Of a stretch of DNA of 64,000 nt, positions 40,590 to 50,121 are shown piece by piece. Position numbers and translations under genes: made by a program. The notes under the pieces are model-generated. The model saw only the letters and a program-made list of their open reading frames with translations, was not told the DNA's origin and searched no databases. Each line of letters begins with the position of its first letter. Position 1 is the stretch's first letter. Source of the DNA: Myxococcota bacterium (GTDB lineage Bacteria > Myxococcota_A > UBA9042 > DTJE01); the NCBI GenBank assembly GCA_017994695.1, contig JAGOKF010000001.1:62001-126000 (forward strand), in the 5' to 3' direction.

Positions 40590-43564
40590 TCCCGACGCCG
40601 CGACTGGACGACCGGACCTACAAGGACCTGGTGGAGGAGGCCATCCGCCTGATCCCCCAGTACTGTCCCGAGTGGACTAACTTCAACCCCGCGGACCCGG
40701 GCATCACCCTGATCGAACTGTTCGCCTGGATGACCGAGATGGTGCTCTACCGGCTCAACCGGGTGCCGGACAAGAACTACCTGGCCTTCCTGAACCTGCT
40801 GGGCATCCGCCTGAAACCGCCCCAACCGGCCCGCACCGTGCTGACCTTCCTGATGTCCGACAAGGGGGACCACGTGACGGTGCCCCGGGGCACCACCGTC
40901 GCCACCCGCCCCTCCCCCGACGGGAGGGTGGTCTCCTTCGAGACCGAGGAGGACGTGCTGGTCGTCCGGAACCGTCTCCGGAAGGCCTTCAGCCAGTATC
41001 GGCGGGCCTTCGCGGACCATTCGGCGGCCCTGGAGACCGCCGAGGGCTTCGACCCCTTCGCCGGGACCCTGGTGGCGGAACGCTATCTCTACCTGGGGGA
41101 TCCGGGACTGGAGGCCTGGACCGAGGGGGCGTCCCTGAGGGTGCGCTTCCGGTGCCCCCATGCCCACGTGACGGACCTGCTGGACCACCTGGACTGGGAG
41201 TCCTTCGACGGCAGCCACTGGAATCCCCTGGTCCCCCTGGAGGAGTCGGACGCCGAGAGCGTGGTGCTCCCGGCCCCCAGGGTGCTGGTCCCGGCCACCG
41301 TGAACGACGTCACGATGCCCTTCCTCCGGGCCCGGCTGGTCGACGTGCCCGCCTCCCCGGAGATCACGATGGTGGACACCATCCTCGGGGCGGTGAAGGT
41401 CACCGGGGAGGGACTCCTTCCCGACGCCCTGTGGGTCCGAACGCCCGATGACCGGTTCCTGGCCCAGGACCCCTCCCGGCGGGTCGCGCTGCTGGGGGAC
41501 AAGGACAACCCCCCCCGGGAGGGCATCGCGGCCTACCTGCGATGCGACCGGGCCTTCGCCCACCGGGGCGCCCAGGTCCGGATCGAGGTGGCGCTGGAGG
41601 GCGGCGAGGCGAACGCCCCCAATCCCAGCGACGACCTGGTGCTGCGCTGGGAGTACTTCCACGCCCGGGTCGGGAACTGGCGGCTGCTGGCCCGCGTCGT
41701 CCCGGGGGAACAGGCGGTCGAGTGCCCCGAGGGGCACTACTTCTCCGACACCTCCTGGGGATTCACCCGCAACGGCATGATCAAGTTCGAGATCCCCGAC
41801 GGCCTGTCCCCGGTGGAGGTGAACGGGACGACCGGGCACTTCGTCCGGGTCGTGGTGGACAAGGGCGACTACGGGCAGCGGGGGGAGTACGAGCGGGACG
41901 GGGACCGGTGGGTCTTCCGGGAACCCCGTCCCCTGCGGCCTCCGGTGCTGCGGGACCTCCTGGTCCGGTTCGAGGAACGGGAACACCCCTTCGCCGCGGT
42001 GATCTCCGAGAACGACGGGGTCCTGCAGGACCTGACGGACCTGGCCCAGGTGGACTTCAAGCCCTTCCAGGCCCTCTCGACGGTGGCCGAGGCCAGCCCG
42101 ACGCTGTTCCTGGGCTTCGAGGACTCCTTCCCGAACGAGGAGGTCTGCCTCTACGTGCAGTTGCAGGACGAGTCGGGACTCCGGGACCCCCTCCGGCGGG
42201 AGGGGTCGTCGACCCAGGTGGTGCTCGCCTGGGAGTACTTCAACGGCAAGCACTGGCAGAACCTGATGCCCCGGGACGAGACCCGGGGGTTCCAGAACTC
42301 GGGCTTCGTGCGGTTCGTCGGCCCGGCGGACTTCCGGTCGTCCAAGCGGTTCGGGGAGTCCCTCTACTGGATCCGGGTGCGACTCGAGGCCGGGGGGTAC
42401 GTCGAGTCCCCCCGCATCGTCCGGGTGCTGCTGAACAGCGTCCATGCCAGCCACCTGACCACCTTCGGGGAGACCATCCTCGGGTCGTCCCAGGGAACGC
42501 CGAACCAGGTCTTCCCCCTGCCTCCCGGACCGGTGCTTCCGGGACAGGAACTGGTCGTGATCGAGCGGGAGGCCCCGACCGAGGAGGAGCGGCTGGCCCT
42601 GGTGGACGAGGAGGGAGAGGACGCGGTGCAGGCGGATCCCTCGGGGGGATTCCGGGTCCGCTGGCACGAGGTCGAGGACCTCTACGAGAGCCCGCCCCAT
42701 GCCCGGCACTACCAGAAGGACGAGATGACCGGCGAGATCCGCTTCGGGGACGGCGTCCACGGGCGGGTGCCGCCGAAAGGGGACCGGAACGTCCGCCTGG
42801 TCCGCTTCCAGGTGGGAGGCGGACAGGAGGGGAACCTGGCCCCCGGGAGCCTGGTGATTCCCCGCCAGTCCCTGACCTTCATCGAGGGGGTCACGAACCT
42901 CATCCCCGCCGGGGGCGGTGCGGACCGCGAGACGGTGGAGGAGGTCAAGGCCCGGGCGCCCCACCTCTTCCGGAGCCGCTTCCGGGCCGTCACCGCCGAG
43001 GACTTCGAGTGGATCGCCCGGGAGGCCTCCACCTCCGTGGCCCGGGCCCACTGCCTGCCCTGCCGTGACCGGGAAGGGGAGGTCACGGTGGTGGTGGTCC
43101 CCAAGATGGCCGACACCCCCGGCGGCGAGTCGATCCGGCCGGTCCCGTCCACGGAACTGATGCGCCGGGTGAAGGCCGAACTGGACCGGCGGAAACTGCT
43201 GAACACCATCCTCCACGTGGTGAGGCCCCGCTACCGGAACCTCGAGGTGCGGGTGACGGTGCTCCGGTCCTCCACCGGGACGTCCGGGGCGGTCCGGGAG
43301 GAGATCGACCGCCGGGTCCGGGAGTTCCTGCATCCCCTGCGGGGAGGAAGGAACCGGAAGGGATGGCCCTTCGGACGCCCCGTGTCGAAGATCGACATCT
43401 ACCATCTCTGCGAGGAGGTGGCGGGGGTGGAGTTCGTGGAGCGGGTCGTGATCCGGGACCTGGACCTCGGCAGCGAGCCCGACCTGGTCCGCCTGGACGA
43501 GGACGAACTGCCCTTCGTGGAGTCCGTGGGCATCGAAGAGCGGGGTCACGAGAGGATTCTGTGA
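40586..43564 (+). CDS. Baseplate J/gp6-like assembly protein
   Basis: A 992-residue baseplate wedge protein of the phage-like 'putative baseplate assembly protein' family (counterpart of T4 gp6, P2 gpJ and eCIS Afp11). N-terminal signatures are [20 protein letters not shown] and the following [20 protein letters not shown], followed by beta domains. The baseplate-J core lies near the C-terminus ([13 protein letters not shown] at about 720, then [15 protein letters not shown] and AVTAEDFEW). The length fits eCIS versions, which are larger than phage gpJ. Overlaps of four bases and one base link it to the genes on either side. It would surround the spike in the assembled baseplate. Confidence 0.92.
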   Translation: MIPTPRLDDRTYKDLVEEAIRLIPQYCPEWTNFNPADPGITLIELFAWMTEMVLYRLNRVPDKNYLAFLNLLGIRLKPPQPARTVLTFLMSDKGDHVTVPRGTTVATRPSPDGRVVSFETEEDVLVVRNRLRKAFSQYRRAFADHSAALETAEGFDPFAGTLVAERYLYLGDPGLEAWTEGASLRVRFRCPHAHVTDLLDHLDWESFDGSHWNPLVPLEESDAESVVLPAPRVLVPATVNDVTMPFLRARLVDVPASPEITMVDTILGAVKVTGEGLLPDALWVRTPDDRFLAQDPSRRVALLGDKDNPPREGIAAYLRCDRAFAHRGAQVRIEVALEGGEANAPNPSDDLVLRWEYFHARVGNWRLLARVVPGEQAVECPEGHYFSDTSWGFTRNGMIKFEIPDGLSPVEVNGTTGHFVRVVVDKGDYGQRGEYERDGDRWVFREPRPLRPPVLRDLLVRFEEREHPFAAVISENDGVLQDLTDLAQVDFKPFQALSTVAEASPTLFLGFEDSFPNEEVCLYVQLQDESGLRDPLRREGSSTQVVLAWEYFNGKHWQNLMPRDETRGFQNSGFVRFVGPADFRSSKRFGESLYWIRVRLEAGGYVESPRIVRVLLNSVHASHLTTFGETILGSSQGTPNQVFPLPPGPVLPGQELVVIEREAPTEEERLALVDEEGEDAVQADPSGGFRVRWHEVEDLYESPPHARHYQKDEMTGEIRFGDGVHGRVPPKGDRNVRLVRFQVGGGQEGNLAPGSLVIPRQSLTFIEGVTNLIPAGGGADRETVEEVKARAPHLFRSRFRAVTAEDFEWIAREASTSVARAHCLPCRDREGEVTVVVVPKMADTPGGESIRPVPSTELMRRVKAELDRRKLLNTILHVVRPRYRNLEVRVTVLRSSTGTSGAVREEIDRRVREFLHPLRGGRNRKGWPFGRPVSKIDIYHLCEEVAGVEFVERVVIRDLDLGSEPDLVRLDEDELPFVESVGIEERGHERIL

Positions 43565-44499
43565 TGGCGCGTTCCCCTGCCACGTCCTCCGGAGGCCCTC
43601 CCCAGCGGGGCCATCGCCTCCCGGTTCCGGACCTGGTCGGGCTGGACCGGCACGTGGCCGTGTCGGTGCTGGCCTCCGCCGGCTTCGCCGATCCCCGCAT
43701 CCGCTTCGCCGAGTCCTACGAGAAGGGCGAAACGGTGCTGGCCCAGCACCCCGAGGGCGGGTCCCTCTGGGACAGCCGGAGCCCCGTCACCCTGACGGTC
43801 TCGAAGACCTCGCTGATCCGGTTCCTGCCGGCGATCTACCGTCCCAGGCAGGGGGGGGACCCGTCCTTCCTCCGGGACTTCCTGTGGATCATCCAGCATC
43901 TGTACGAATCGGTGAACGGCCGGATCGACGAGGTCCACCGGATCTTCCGGCCCTCCCGGACCCCCCCGGAGTTCCTGCCCTGGCTCGCCTCGTGGTTCGG
44001 CATCTTCTTCGACGACTCCCTGGACGACGCCAGGCGACGGAGGCTGCTCCGGGAAGCGCCGGGGCTCTTCCGGATCCGGGGGACCCGCGAGGCCCTGATC
44101 CGCTGGGTCTTCCTGTTCACGGACCTGGAGGTCGAGGTCCTCGAGAACCGGTGGCCCTACCAGGGATTCCGGATCGGGTGCGACGTCCCCATCGGGGTCC
44201 GTTCGATGATCCTGCCCGAGATCTCGATGGCCCACGCCTTCGTGGTCCGGGTGCCGATCCCCCGGGACGAGGTCCCCGAGGAACTGCTGTTGCGGCTGCA
44301 CCGGGTGATCCAGGCCGAGAAGCCGGCATCGACGAACTACTTCCTGCAGTTCGCCGACGTGGAGGGAGTCACCGAGGTCGTGGGGATGCGGATCGGCGTG
44401 TCGTCGATGGTCGGAGTGGACGGGAGCGGGACGACGGATGTCCCGGGGCCCGGGGAGGCGGAGGGTTCCGGCGACTCCCTGGCCCGGGAACCGGTTTGA
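43564..44499 (+). CDS. PASTA domain fused to tail-protein-I-like baseplate protein
   Basis: A 311-residue protein. Residues ~20-80 form a PASTA-type domain (pattern HVAVSVLASAGF, GETVLAQHPEGG, VTLTVSK). The rest matches the phage tail protein I / eCIS Afp12 group, with RFLPAIYR, FLRDFLWIIQHLYESV, RIFRPSRTPPEFLPWLASW and GTREALIRWVFLF. In contractile systems this protein links baseplate wedges. PASTA domains usually bind muropeptides and are unusual here, so the fusion may anchor the particle to murein. The start ATG overlaps the preceding stop by one base (TGATG). It has a Gly/Glu-rich C-terminal tail. Confidence 0.85.
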   Translation: MARSPATSSGGPPQRGHRLPVPDLVGLDRHVAVSVLASAGFADPRIRFAESYEKGETVLAQHPEGGSLWDSRSPVTLTVSKTSLIRFLPAIYRPRQGGDPSFLRDFLWIIQHLYESVNGRIDEVHRIFRPSRTPPEFLPWLASWFGIFFDDSLDDARRRRLLREAPGLFRIRGTREALIRWVFLFTDLEVEVLENRWPYQGFRIGCDVPIGVRSMILPEISMAHAFVVRVPIPRDEVPEELLLRLHRVIQAEKPASTNYFLQFADVEGVTEVVGMRIGVSSMVGVDGSGTTDVPGPGEAEGSGDSLAREPV

Positions 44500-44539
44500 G
44501 CGGGACACGGTGCCCCGACACGGGGCGCGGGAGGCGGAG

Positions 44540-46057
44540 ATGGCGGATCCGAGAGCATTCAAGCGCCTGAACTTCTTCCGGGGGTTCCTGACCACCGAGG
44601 ACGACTGGAACGAGGGCGAGCGGTACCACATCGAGAAGCGCAGCCTCCACGCCCGGGCCCTCCATGCGCCGGGCGTGGTGCCCCAGTTCCTGGAGGGACT
44701 GCGGGTGCGCCAGCGGGGTCGCGGGGAACTGAACATCGAGGTCTCGCCGGGCTATGCCATCGACGGCCAGGGACGGGACCTCTACCTCCCCGAGACGGTG
44801 ATCCGGGCGGTCAACCCGGCGGACTTCCGCCTGCCCCAGACGGTCTACGTGGTCCTGTCCTACACCGAGGAACCCACCGACTTCGTGGCCTACAAGGAGA
44901 ACCTCCAGTTCAAGGGCCACAAGCGCATCACCGAGGGGGTCAAGGTCGAGGTGACGGCCCGGGAACCCGACATCCAGAGCGAGGTGGAACTGGCGCGCAT
45001 CCAGCTGGAGAAGGGGGTCAAGGCGATCAAGGACGCCGTGGACCCGAACCACCCCCGCCCCAACGAGATCGACCTGCGCTACGTCCCCTGGGCGGGGGTC
45101 GCCGGGTCCTTCCTGAAGACCCAGGACCGGGAGGACCTGGCCCAGCTGCTGGCCCACAAGATCGAGATCTACTCCCACCTGGCCCACGTGCTGAAGATCT
45201 CGCCAGCCCTGGACGTCCTCCACGGGGCCATCACGCTGGACATGCTGCTGTCGGCGGGGCTGGTGGACTACCGGAACGTCTTCTCGCTGCTGGAGACCCT
45301 GATCCAGTTGCAGCAGGCCCTGATCCGGGAGATGGAGAAGGGCCACCCGGAAATCTGCCAGTCCCGGGAGTTCGGGGTGTACAAGTGGAACGTCTCCAGC
45401 GTGAAGATGGATCGCCGCCACTCCCTGGAACTGCTGGTGGACATCCTGACGACCCAGCGGAACGCCCACGAGGCGATGAAGGCCCTCTTCGCCCAGGACC
45501 TGGTCCCCAGGACGCCCCGGGTCGCCGCCGAGGCGCCGTCGGAGAAGATCTGGGAGGACATCAAGGTCCGGAGCGAGGACTTCACCGAGATCCTCTCGAT
45601 CGAGTCCCGGGACTTCCGCCGGGTGGACCTGCTGGACATCTACGACGAGGCCAGCGAGAAGGCCCACCACTTCCTGATCATGGATGAGAAGGACCGGTAC
45701 CGGAGCCGCCAGAAACTGAAGTACCCCGACGGGAAGGTGGTGGAGGACGTCGGCGTGCACTTCGAGGGGGGGAAGTGCTCCTTCGAGATCCGGGGGATCG
45801 AGCCCAACCGGGACGTGATCCTGATCCTGCGGATGGACTACGTCCGGGGGGACTCGGAGAGCGAGGTGTACGTGAACGGCCGGAAGGCCCCGAACCTGGT
45901 GATCGGCGGAAACGACATCAAGTTCCGCTGGCGGAACTGGCCCTACCGGATCCCGGCCGAACTGGCCACCGAGCCGACCCTCCGGATCCAGATCGCCCCG
46001 ATCAAGGCCGAGCGGGACTTCAACCTCTTCAAGGTCTGGGCCTACCAGGCCAAGTGA
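44540..46057 (+). CDS. eCIS-associated structural protein of unknown function
   Basis: A 505-residue protein. The N-terminus (residues 5-85: FKRLNFFRGFLTTEDDW, YHIEKRSLHARALHAPGVV and IEVSPGYAIDGQGRDLYLP) is a module I recognise from proteins encoded with contractile injection baseplates. The middle is helical (about 150-300), and a beta-sandwich-like C-terminal domain covers about 370-505. GGAGG precedes the ATG. It is the last gene of the operon, 40 bases after the PASTA-tail protein and 15 bases before a convergent gene. A peripheral baseplate or fibre-attachment role is likely but unproven. Confidence 0.75.
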   Translation: MADPRAFKRLNFFRGFLTTEDDWNEGERYHIEKRSLHARALHAPGVVPQFLEGLRVRQRGRGELNIEVSPGYAIDGQGRDLYLPETVIRAVNPADFRLPQTVYVVLSYTEEPTDFVAYKENLQFKGHKRITEGVKVEVTAREPDIQSEVELARIQLEKGVKAIKDAVDPNHPRPNEIDLRYVPWAGVAGSFLKTQDREDLAQLLAHKIEIYSHLAHVLKISPALDVLHGAITLDMLLSAGLVDYRNVFSLLETLIQLQQALIREMEKGHPEICQSREFGVYKWNVSSVKMDRRHSLELLVDILTTQRNAHEAMKALFAQDLVPRTPRVAAEAPSEKIWEDIKVRSEDFTEILSIESRDFRRVDLLDIYDEASEKAHHFLIMDEKDRYRSRQKLKYPDGKVVEDVGVHFEGGKCSFEIRGIEPNRDVILILRMDYVRGDSESEVYVNGRKAPNLVIGGNDIKFRWRNWPYRIPAELATEPTLRIQIAPIKAERDFNLFKVWAYQAK

Positions 46058-46072
46058 CCCCCCGGTTCCCGG

Positions 46073-47368
46073 TCAGGCCTTCTCCAGGGCGCTTTCCAGG
46101 TCCCGGATCAGGTCGTCGGCCGACTCGAGGCCGATGGAGAGGCGGACGCCGCCGGGGTGGATTCCCGCCGCCTCCTGGGTCGCGGGGTCCAGGGCACAGT
46201 GGGTCATCAGTCCCGGGGCCTCGATCAGGGTCTTCGTCATGCCCAGGCTGACCGCCAGGGTGATGCAGTAGGACTCGGCCGCCACGTGGTTCATCACGCG
46301 CTCCCGGGCCTCGAAGGCCTGCCGCGGATCGCCGGCCATCTCGAAGTAGATCATCGACCCGGGGCAGAAGGCACCCTCGGGAGTCCGCATCTGGCGCCGG
46401 GCCAGGTCCGCCTGGGGGAAGGACGGGAGGCCGGGCCAGGAGACCCTCGCCACCTTCGGGTGCCCCTCCAGGAAGGAGGCGACGCGGCCGGCCGTCTCCA
46501 CCTGCCGGGCCAGGCGGAGCGGGAGGGTCGACAGGCCATAGACCAGGATGTCCCAGGCCGCCGAGGGCGACAGGACCCCCCCGAAGTCCTTCCGGTGGCC
46601 CCGCAGGGGTCCGTGGAGGCGCCGGGGCCCCACCACGATGCCCCCCATGTCCACCCCGAACCCGCCGACGTTCTTGGTCAGGCTCGCGACCACCAGGTCG
46701 GCGCCGAGTTCCAGGGGACGCTGGCCCCAGAAGGTCTGGAAGGTGTTGTCCACCACGATCAGGACCTGGTCCTCGGGCCCCCGGCGGGCATTGACGGGCT
46801 GAAGGGCCTGCCGCAGGGCCTGGATGTCCACCAGGTGCAGCGTCGGATTCGCCGGGGTCTCGAGGTAGAGGACCCGGGTGGTGTCGTCGACGGCGTCCAG
46901 GACCTGGTCCAGGTCCCGGGCGTCCACCAGCCGGGTCCCGATGCCGTAGCGGGGCAACTGGGTGGTCAGCAGGCTGAAGGTGCACCCGTAGAGGGTCCGG
47001 TGGGCCACGATGGAACTCCCCGCCCGGCTGCAGGTCATCAGCGCCGCCGAGATGGCCCCCATGCCGCAGGCGAAGGCCACCGCCGATTCGCCCCCCTCGG
47101 CCTCCCGGAGGTGCTCCTCCAGCAGCGCCACGTTCGGCTCGTCCAGACGGTCGTAGATGTAGGTCGGCGGCCGGTCCTCCGAGGTCGCCGCGTCGGTGGC
47201 GAAGTCCAGGAACCCCCGCTGGCCCCGGGAGACGCTCTCCATCCGGAAGGTGGTGCTGGTCGTCAGGGGGGGCAGCACGTGGTGGCTGTAGTCCCAGAAG
47301 GGGGAATGGGGCTGCCCGTGAATCAGGCGGGTCCAGTCGGCATACCGGGGACGATCGGGTCGGTCCAT
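46073..47368 (-). CDS. PLP-dependent trans-sulfuration enzyme (Cys/Met metabolism family)
   Basis: A 431-residue pyridoxal-phosphate enzyme of the cystathionine gamma-synthase / methionine gamma-lyase group. The cofactor lysine is K232 in SLTKNVGG, with D207 in VVDNTF and the phosphate-binding stretch GMGAISAALM (about 102-111). An unusual N-terminus and the stretch LDFATDAATSEDRPPTYIYDR place it among the less studied branches, so the exact reaction (gamma-lyase, synthase or O-acetylhomoserine sulfhydrylase) cannot be fixed. GGAGGAGGAG precedes the ATG. It converges with the end of the baseplate operon. Confidence 0.88.
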   Translation of the reverse strand: MDRPDRPRYADWTRLIHGQPHSPFWDYSHHVLPPLTTSTTFRMESVSRGQRGFLDFATDAATSEDRPPTYIYDRLDEPNVALLEEHLREAEGGESAVAFACGMGAISAALMTCSRAGSSIVAHRTLYGCTFSLLTTQLPRYGIGTRLVDARDLDQVLDAVDDTTRVLYLETPANPTLHLVDIQALRQALQPVNARRGPEDQVLIVVDNTFQTFWGQRPLELGADLVVASLTKNVGGFGVDMGGIVVGPRRLHGPLRGHRKDFGGVLSPSAAWDILVYGLSTLPLRLARQVETAGRVASFLEGHPKVARVSWPGLPSFPQADLARRQMRTPEGAFCPGSMIYFEMAGDPRQAFEARERVMNHVAAESYCITLAVSLGMTKTLIEAPGLMTHCALDPATQEAAGIHPGGVRLSIGLESADDLIRDLESALEKA

Positions 47369-47464
47369 GGCCGTTCTCCTCCTCCATCCATCCTCGCAGG
47401 AAGCCTATGGCGGCTGCCAGCCGCCGGTCAACCCGGGCCGCGCCGTCGGCGGGGTGAAACCGGG

Positions 47465-48553
47465 TCAGGAGTCGGGCGTTCCCCCCGACGGAATCCGGCG
47501 CCGGCGCCCGGGAGGTGCCGGGAGGGGCTTCGCGACGCCGCCCGGCGGGCGGGACGGGGACCCCGGCGGCCTCCCTCGACCCGGGGATCGACGACGGCCT
47601 CCCGTCTCTGCCAGCCGGGTCGCCGGACGGCCGGGAGCGGCACGGGCGGGTACCTCCGGAGCCTTCGCCCCGGCGGCCAGGAAGGCCCCGGCGGCCCGGA
47701 CGCCCTCCGGGCTTCCGCCCAGGAGTCCCTGGAGCAGCACCCGGATCTCCTCCCGAAACGCCCGGACCGCCTCCAGGCGGGACCGGAGGCGGCCCTCCTC
47801 CCGGGCCAGGCGCAGGGTCCTCTCGGTCGGGGGATCCTCTGCGGCCTTCGCCGCGGCCGCCGAGGCCCGCGCCAGGTCCTCCTCCAGGGCCTGGACCAGG
47901 CGATCCTGCCGGGCCAGTCGCCCCTTCAGCGCCTCCCGCATCCCGGCGACATCCTGGAGGCGGTCCTCCCGTTCCTCCTCGGCCCCGTACCAGGCGGCGA
48001 TGGCCTCCGACACGGCCCCCTGGAGGAAGCGCACCGCCTCGGGTCCCTCGTGTTCGTGGGGAAGGGGACGCCGATAGGGCCTGCCCGGCCGAAGGTCCCG
48101 GCGGATGGACCGGGACGGGACCAGGCTGGCCAGGATGACCCGGCGGTCGTCGGCCAGGAACAGGTTCGGGTGATGGCCGCTGCACTCGAAGATCAGGGAC
48201 CGGTCGTGGGGCTTCCTCGAGAAGGACATCTCGACCACCCGGTCCTGGAAGACCCGCTGGACCGACACCAGCGTGCTTCCCCGGAGTTCCCGGGCCACGC
48301 GGGCCGCGAAGTCCCGGACCTCCCGGGCCGCCCGATCCTCCTCCCGGCGATGGTCCGGGGAAGGGGCATCCAGGTGGATCCGGGCCATCCGGGGACGGGC
48401 CGATACCCGGACCAGGCGCAGCCCCTCGGGGGTGGCGAACCGAAGTCGAACGGCCGCATGGGGCATCGCGTCCACGCCCGTCAACCGGGCTCCCGGAAGG
48501 ATCCCCGCCAGTTCGGCCACCACGGCGTCCAGTTCGGTGATGCCCAGCGTCAC
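47465..48553 (-). CDS. NFACT-N domain protein lacking NFACT-R (RqcH/FbpA-like)
   Basis: About 362 residues. The N-terminal ~200 match the NFACT-N domain of RqcH/Rqc2/FbpA, whose full-length members recognise stalled ribosomal subunits and tag nascent chains (for example LVSVQRVFQDRVVEMSF and HHPNLFLADD). A coiled coil runs from about 210 to 285. The protein then ends in a Pro/Arg/Gly-rich tail of about 75 residues instead of the expected NFACT-R domain. No downstream frameshifted remainder fits in the 96-base gap. GTG at 48553 has GGTGGGG upstream and fits a minus-strand TAGAGT -10 element at 48577-48582; a TTG at 48592 is an alternative start. Confidence 0.72.
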   Translation of the reverse strand: MTLGITELDAVVAELAGILPGARLTGVDAMPHAAVRLRFATPEGLRLVRVSARPRMARIHLDAPSPDHRREEDRAAREVRDFAARVARELRGSTLVSVQRVFQDRVVEMSFSRKPHDRSLIFECSGHHPNLFLADDRRVILASLVPSRSIRRDLRPGRPYRRPLPHEHEGPEAVRFLQGAVSEAIAAWYGAEEEREDRLQDVAGMREALKGRLARQDRLVQALEEDLARASAAAAKAAEDPPTERTLRLAREEGRLRSRLEAVRAFREEIRVLLQGLLGGSPEGVRAAGAFLAAGAKAPEVPARAAPGRPATRLAETGGRRRSPGRGRPPGSPSRPPGGVAKPLPAPPGRRRRIPSGGTPDS

Positions 48554-48573
48554 GGCATGCCCCACCACGGCGG

Positions 48574-48602
48574 TTGACTCTACCACGGGCAATCGGTAGC
48601 GT
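48574..48602 (+). promoter_or_regulatory. Promoter of beta-propeller lipoprotein
   Basis: TTGACT (48574-48579), a 17-base spacer and TAGCGT (48597-48602), 27 bases upstream of the ATG at 48630. It overlaps the start region and the TAGAGT -10 element of the divergent NFACT gene. Confidence 0.55.
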
Positions 48603-48629
48603 GCGAGGGCCGGAGCCGGGGATGGGGGG

Positions 48630-50102
48630 ATGAGTCGTCGCCGGATGGGGATGATCGCCGGGGTGCTGGCGTGGTGGCTGGCCGGGTGTTCCTCGCCTCC
48701 GACCGGGAGCAGCGACCCGGACCCCGGGACGGACCTGCCCGAGGACCGGGTCGTGAACGACCCCGGAGGGGACGGCCGGGTGCCCCTGGCGGTCCCCGAG
48801 GGGACCCGGATCGCCTACGGCTACCAGCGGTACGTGGACCCGGGACCCGCCTTGGACCTGCGGATCACGGGCCCGAACGGATCCGATCCGGTCTCCTTCC
48901 GGGATCGCCTGGAGCCCCTGGGCCTGGACTGCCAGGCGGGATGCCTGCTGGACCGGAGCGGGTCCTGGCTGGCGGTGCTCGTGGCGACGGCTTCGGGAGG
49001 AGGAGACGGGAACACCCTCCGCCTGTTCCGGGTGCAGGCCGACGGGACCCCGGTCGCCTCGGGGATCCCGGACGTCGCCGAGGCCTGGTACCCGGCCTTC
49101 GGGAGCACCCGGGACGGCCCGGCGATCTACTGGTCCCGGTCCCGCCCGGCCTGCGATGCCGACTCGGGACTCCCGAAGGGCTGCCGGGCCTTCTACCGGC
49201 GCCTGCTCCGGGCCGACGCCCCCGAGGAGTTCCTCTTCTCGTTCCCCCCGGCGTCGATCCTCGACCGGACCCTTCCCCACTCCGGGTTCTTCCGCCTGGG
49301 GGAGGACGGACGGACGGTCATCGTGCTGGCCCCGACGGTGGGCAGCCAGCGGATCTTCCTGTGGCGGGAAGCGGGCGAGCCGCTGCTCCAGGGAGGCCCC
49401 TTCTGCGGGACGCCCGACCGGGCTCCCGACGGATCCTGCCTGGAATCGGGGGGCGCCTTCTCGGACCGGGACCCCGTGGCCGTCTCCCCCGACGGGAACC
49501 ACCTGGTGGCGGCCCTGGTCCTGGAGGACCGGCGCCTGGTGGCGTGGCACCGGGATCTCCGGGGCGACGCCACCCGGGCCGCGATCCTGATGGAGGTTCC
49601 CCGGGGAAGCCGCTTCTCCACCGATGCCTGCTACAACCGGACGCCCCCGTCCCGGTGGGAACCCACCCGGGTGGTGCCCCCGCTGCGCTTCTCCCCCGAT
49701 TCCTCGGAGGTGGTGCTGGTGGGGCATGCCCCCTGCGGCGACAACCGGGACAAGCCCTGGACCAAGGTACTGGGCCTTTCTCTGGAGAGACTGGACCGGG
49801 AGGGACGCCTCGACCCGGGCGACCTCCGGTGGATCACCGACTTCCCCCCGGGGGACATCGCCGCCTCGGTCTCGGTGCTCCCGGAGGCCCTGGACCTCTC
49901 CCCTTCCGGGGACCTGGTCTTCCTGGTCGGGACGCCGTGGCTCGATTCCCGGGGGGAACCGATCGCGGACTCCCAGTTGCAGCACCGCAACGACGCGGAG
50001 GTGCTGGTGACCCGGCGGGACGGGACCGCCGAGGTGGTCCAGTGGACCTTCGGCCAGGGATGGCGGGCCACGTCGGTCCAGGTCCTGTCCCCGGGTCCCT
50101 GA
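48630..50102 (+). CDS. Beta-propeller-like lipoprotein
   Basis: A 490-residue lipoprotein with a strong lipobox, LAGC (C20), and a short DPG-type acidic linker to about residue 55. The mature part repeats WD40-like/TolB-like segments such as LDRSGSWLAVLVAT, LGEDGRTVIVLAPT, VSPDGNHLVAALV, FSPDSSEVVLVG and LSPSGDLVFLVGT, indicating a beta-propeller of about five to seven blades. Several cysteines (CQAGC, CDADSGLPKGC, CYNR, CGDN) suggest disulfides in an exposed protein. It may bind ligands or partners on the cell surface. The ribosome site GGGGGG precedes the ATG. Confidence 0.77.
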   Translation: MSRRRMGMIAGVLAWWLAGCSSPPTGSSDPDPGTDLPEDRVVNDPGGDGRVPLAVPEGTRIAYGYQRYVDPGPALDLRITGPNGSDPVSFRDRLEPLGLDCQAGCLLDRSGSWLAVLVATASGGGDGNTLRLFRVQADGTPVASGIPDVAEAWYPAFGSTRDGPAIYWSRSRPACDADSGLPKGCRAFYRRLLRADAPEEFLFSFPPASILDRTLPHSGFFRLGEDGRTVIVLAPTVGSQRIFLWREAGEPLLQGGPFCGTPDRAPDGSCLESGGAFSDRDPVAVSPDGNHLVAALVLEDRRLVAWHRDLRGDATRAAILMEVPRGSRFSTDACYNRTPPSRWEPTRVVPPLRFSPDSSEVVLVGHAPCGDNRDKPWTKVLGLSLERLDREGRLDPGDLRWITDFPPGDIAASVSVLPEALDLSPSGDLVFLVGTPWLDSRGEPIADSQLQHRNDAEVLVTRRDGTAEVVQWTFGQGWRATSVQVLSPGP

Positions 50103-50121
50103 ACCGCCACCGAAACCCGGC

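Noticed and set aside
40188-46057. Prophage tail module
   Set aside because: No capsid, terminase, integrase or lysis genes. The gp25, J-like and I-like order together with the last gene's N-terminal module fits an injection-system baseplate better.
47368-47465. Frameshifted NFACT-R remainder after the NFACT-N gene
   Set aside because: Only 96 bases separate it from the next gene, too short for the domain, and no NFACT-R-like sequence was seen in any frame.
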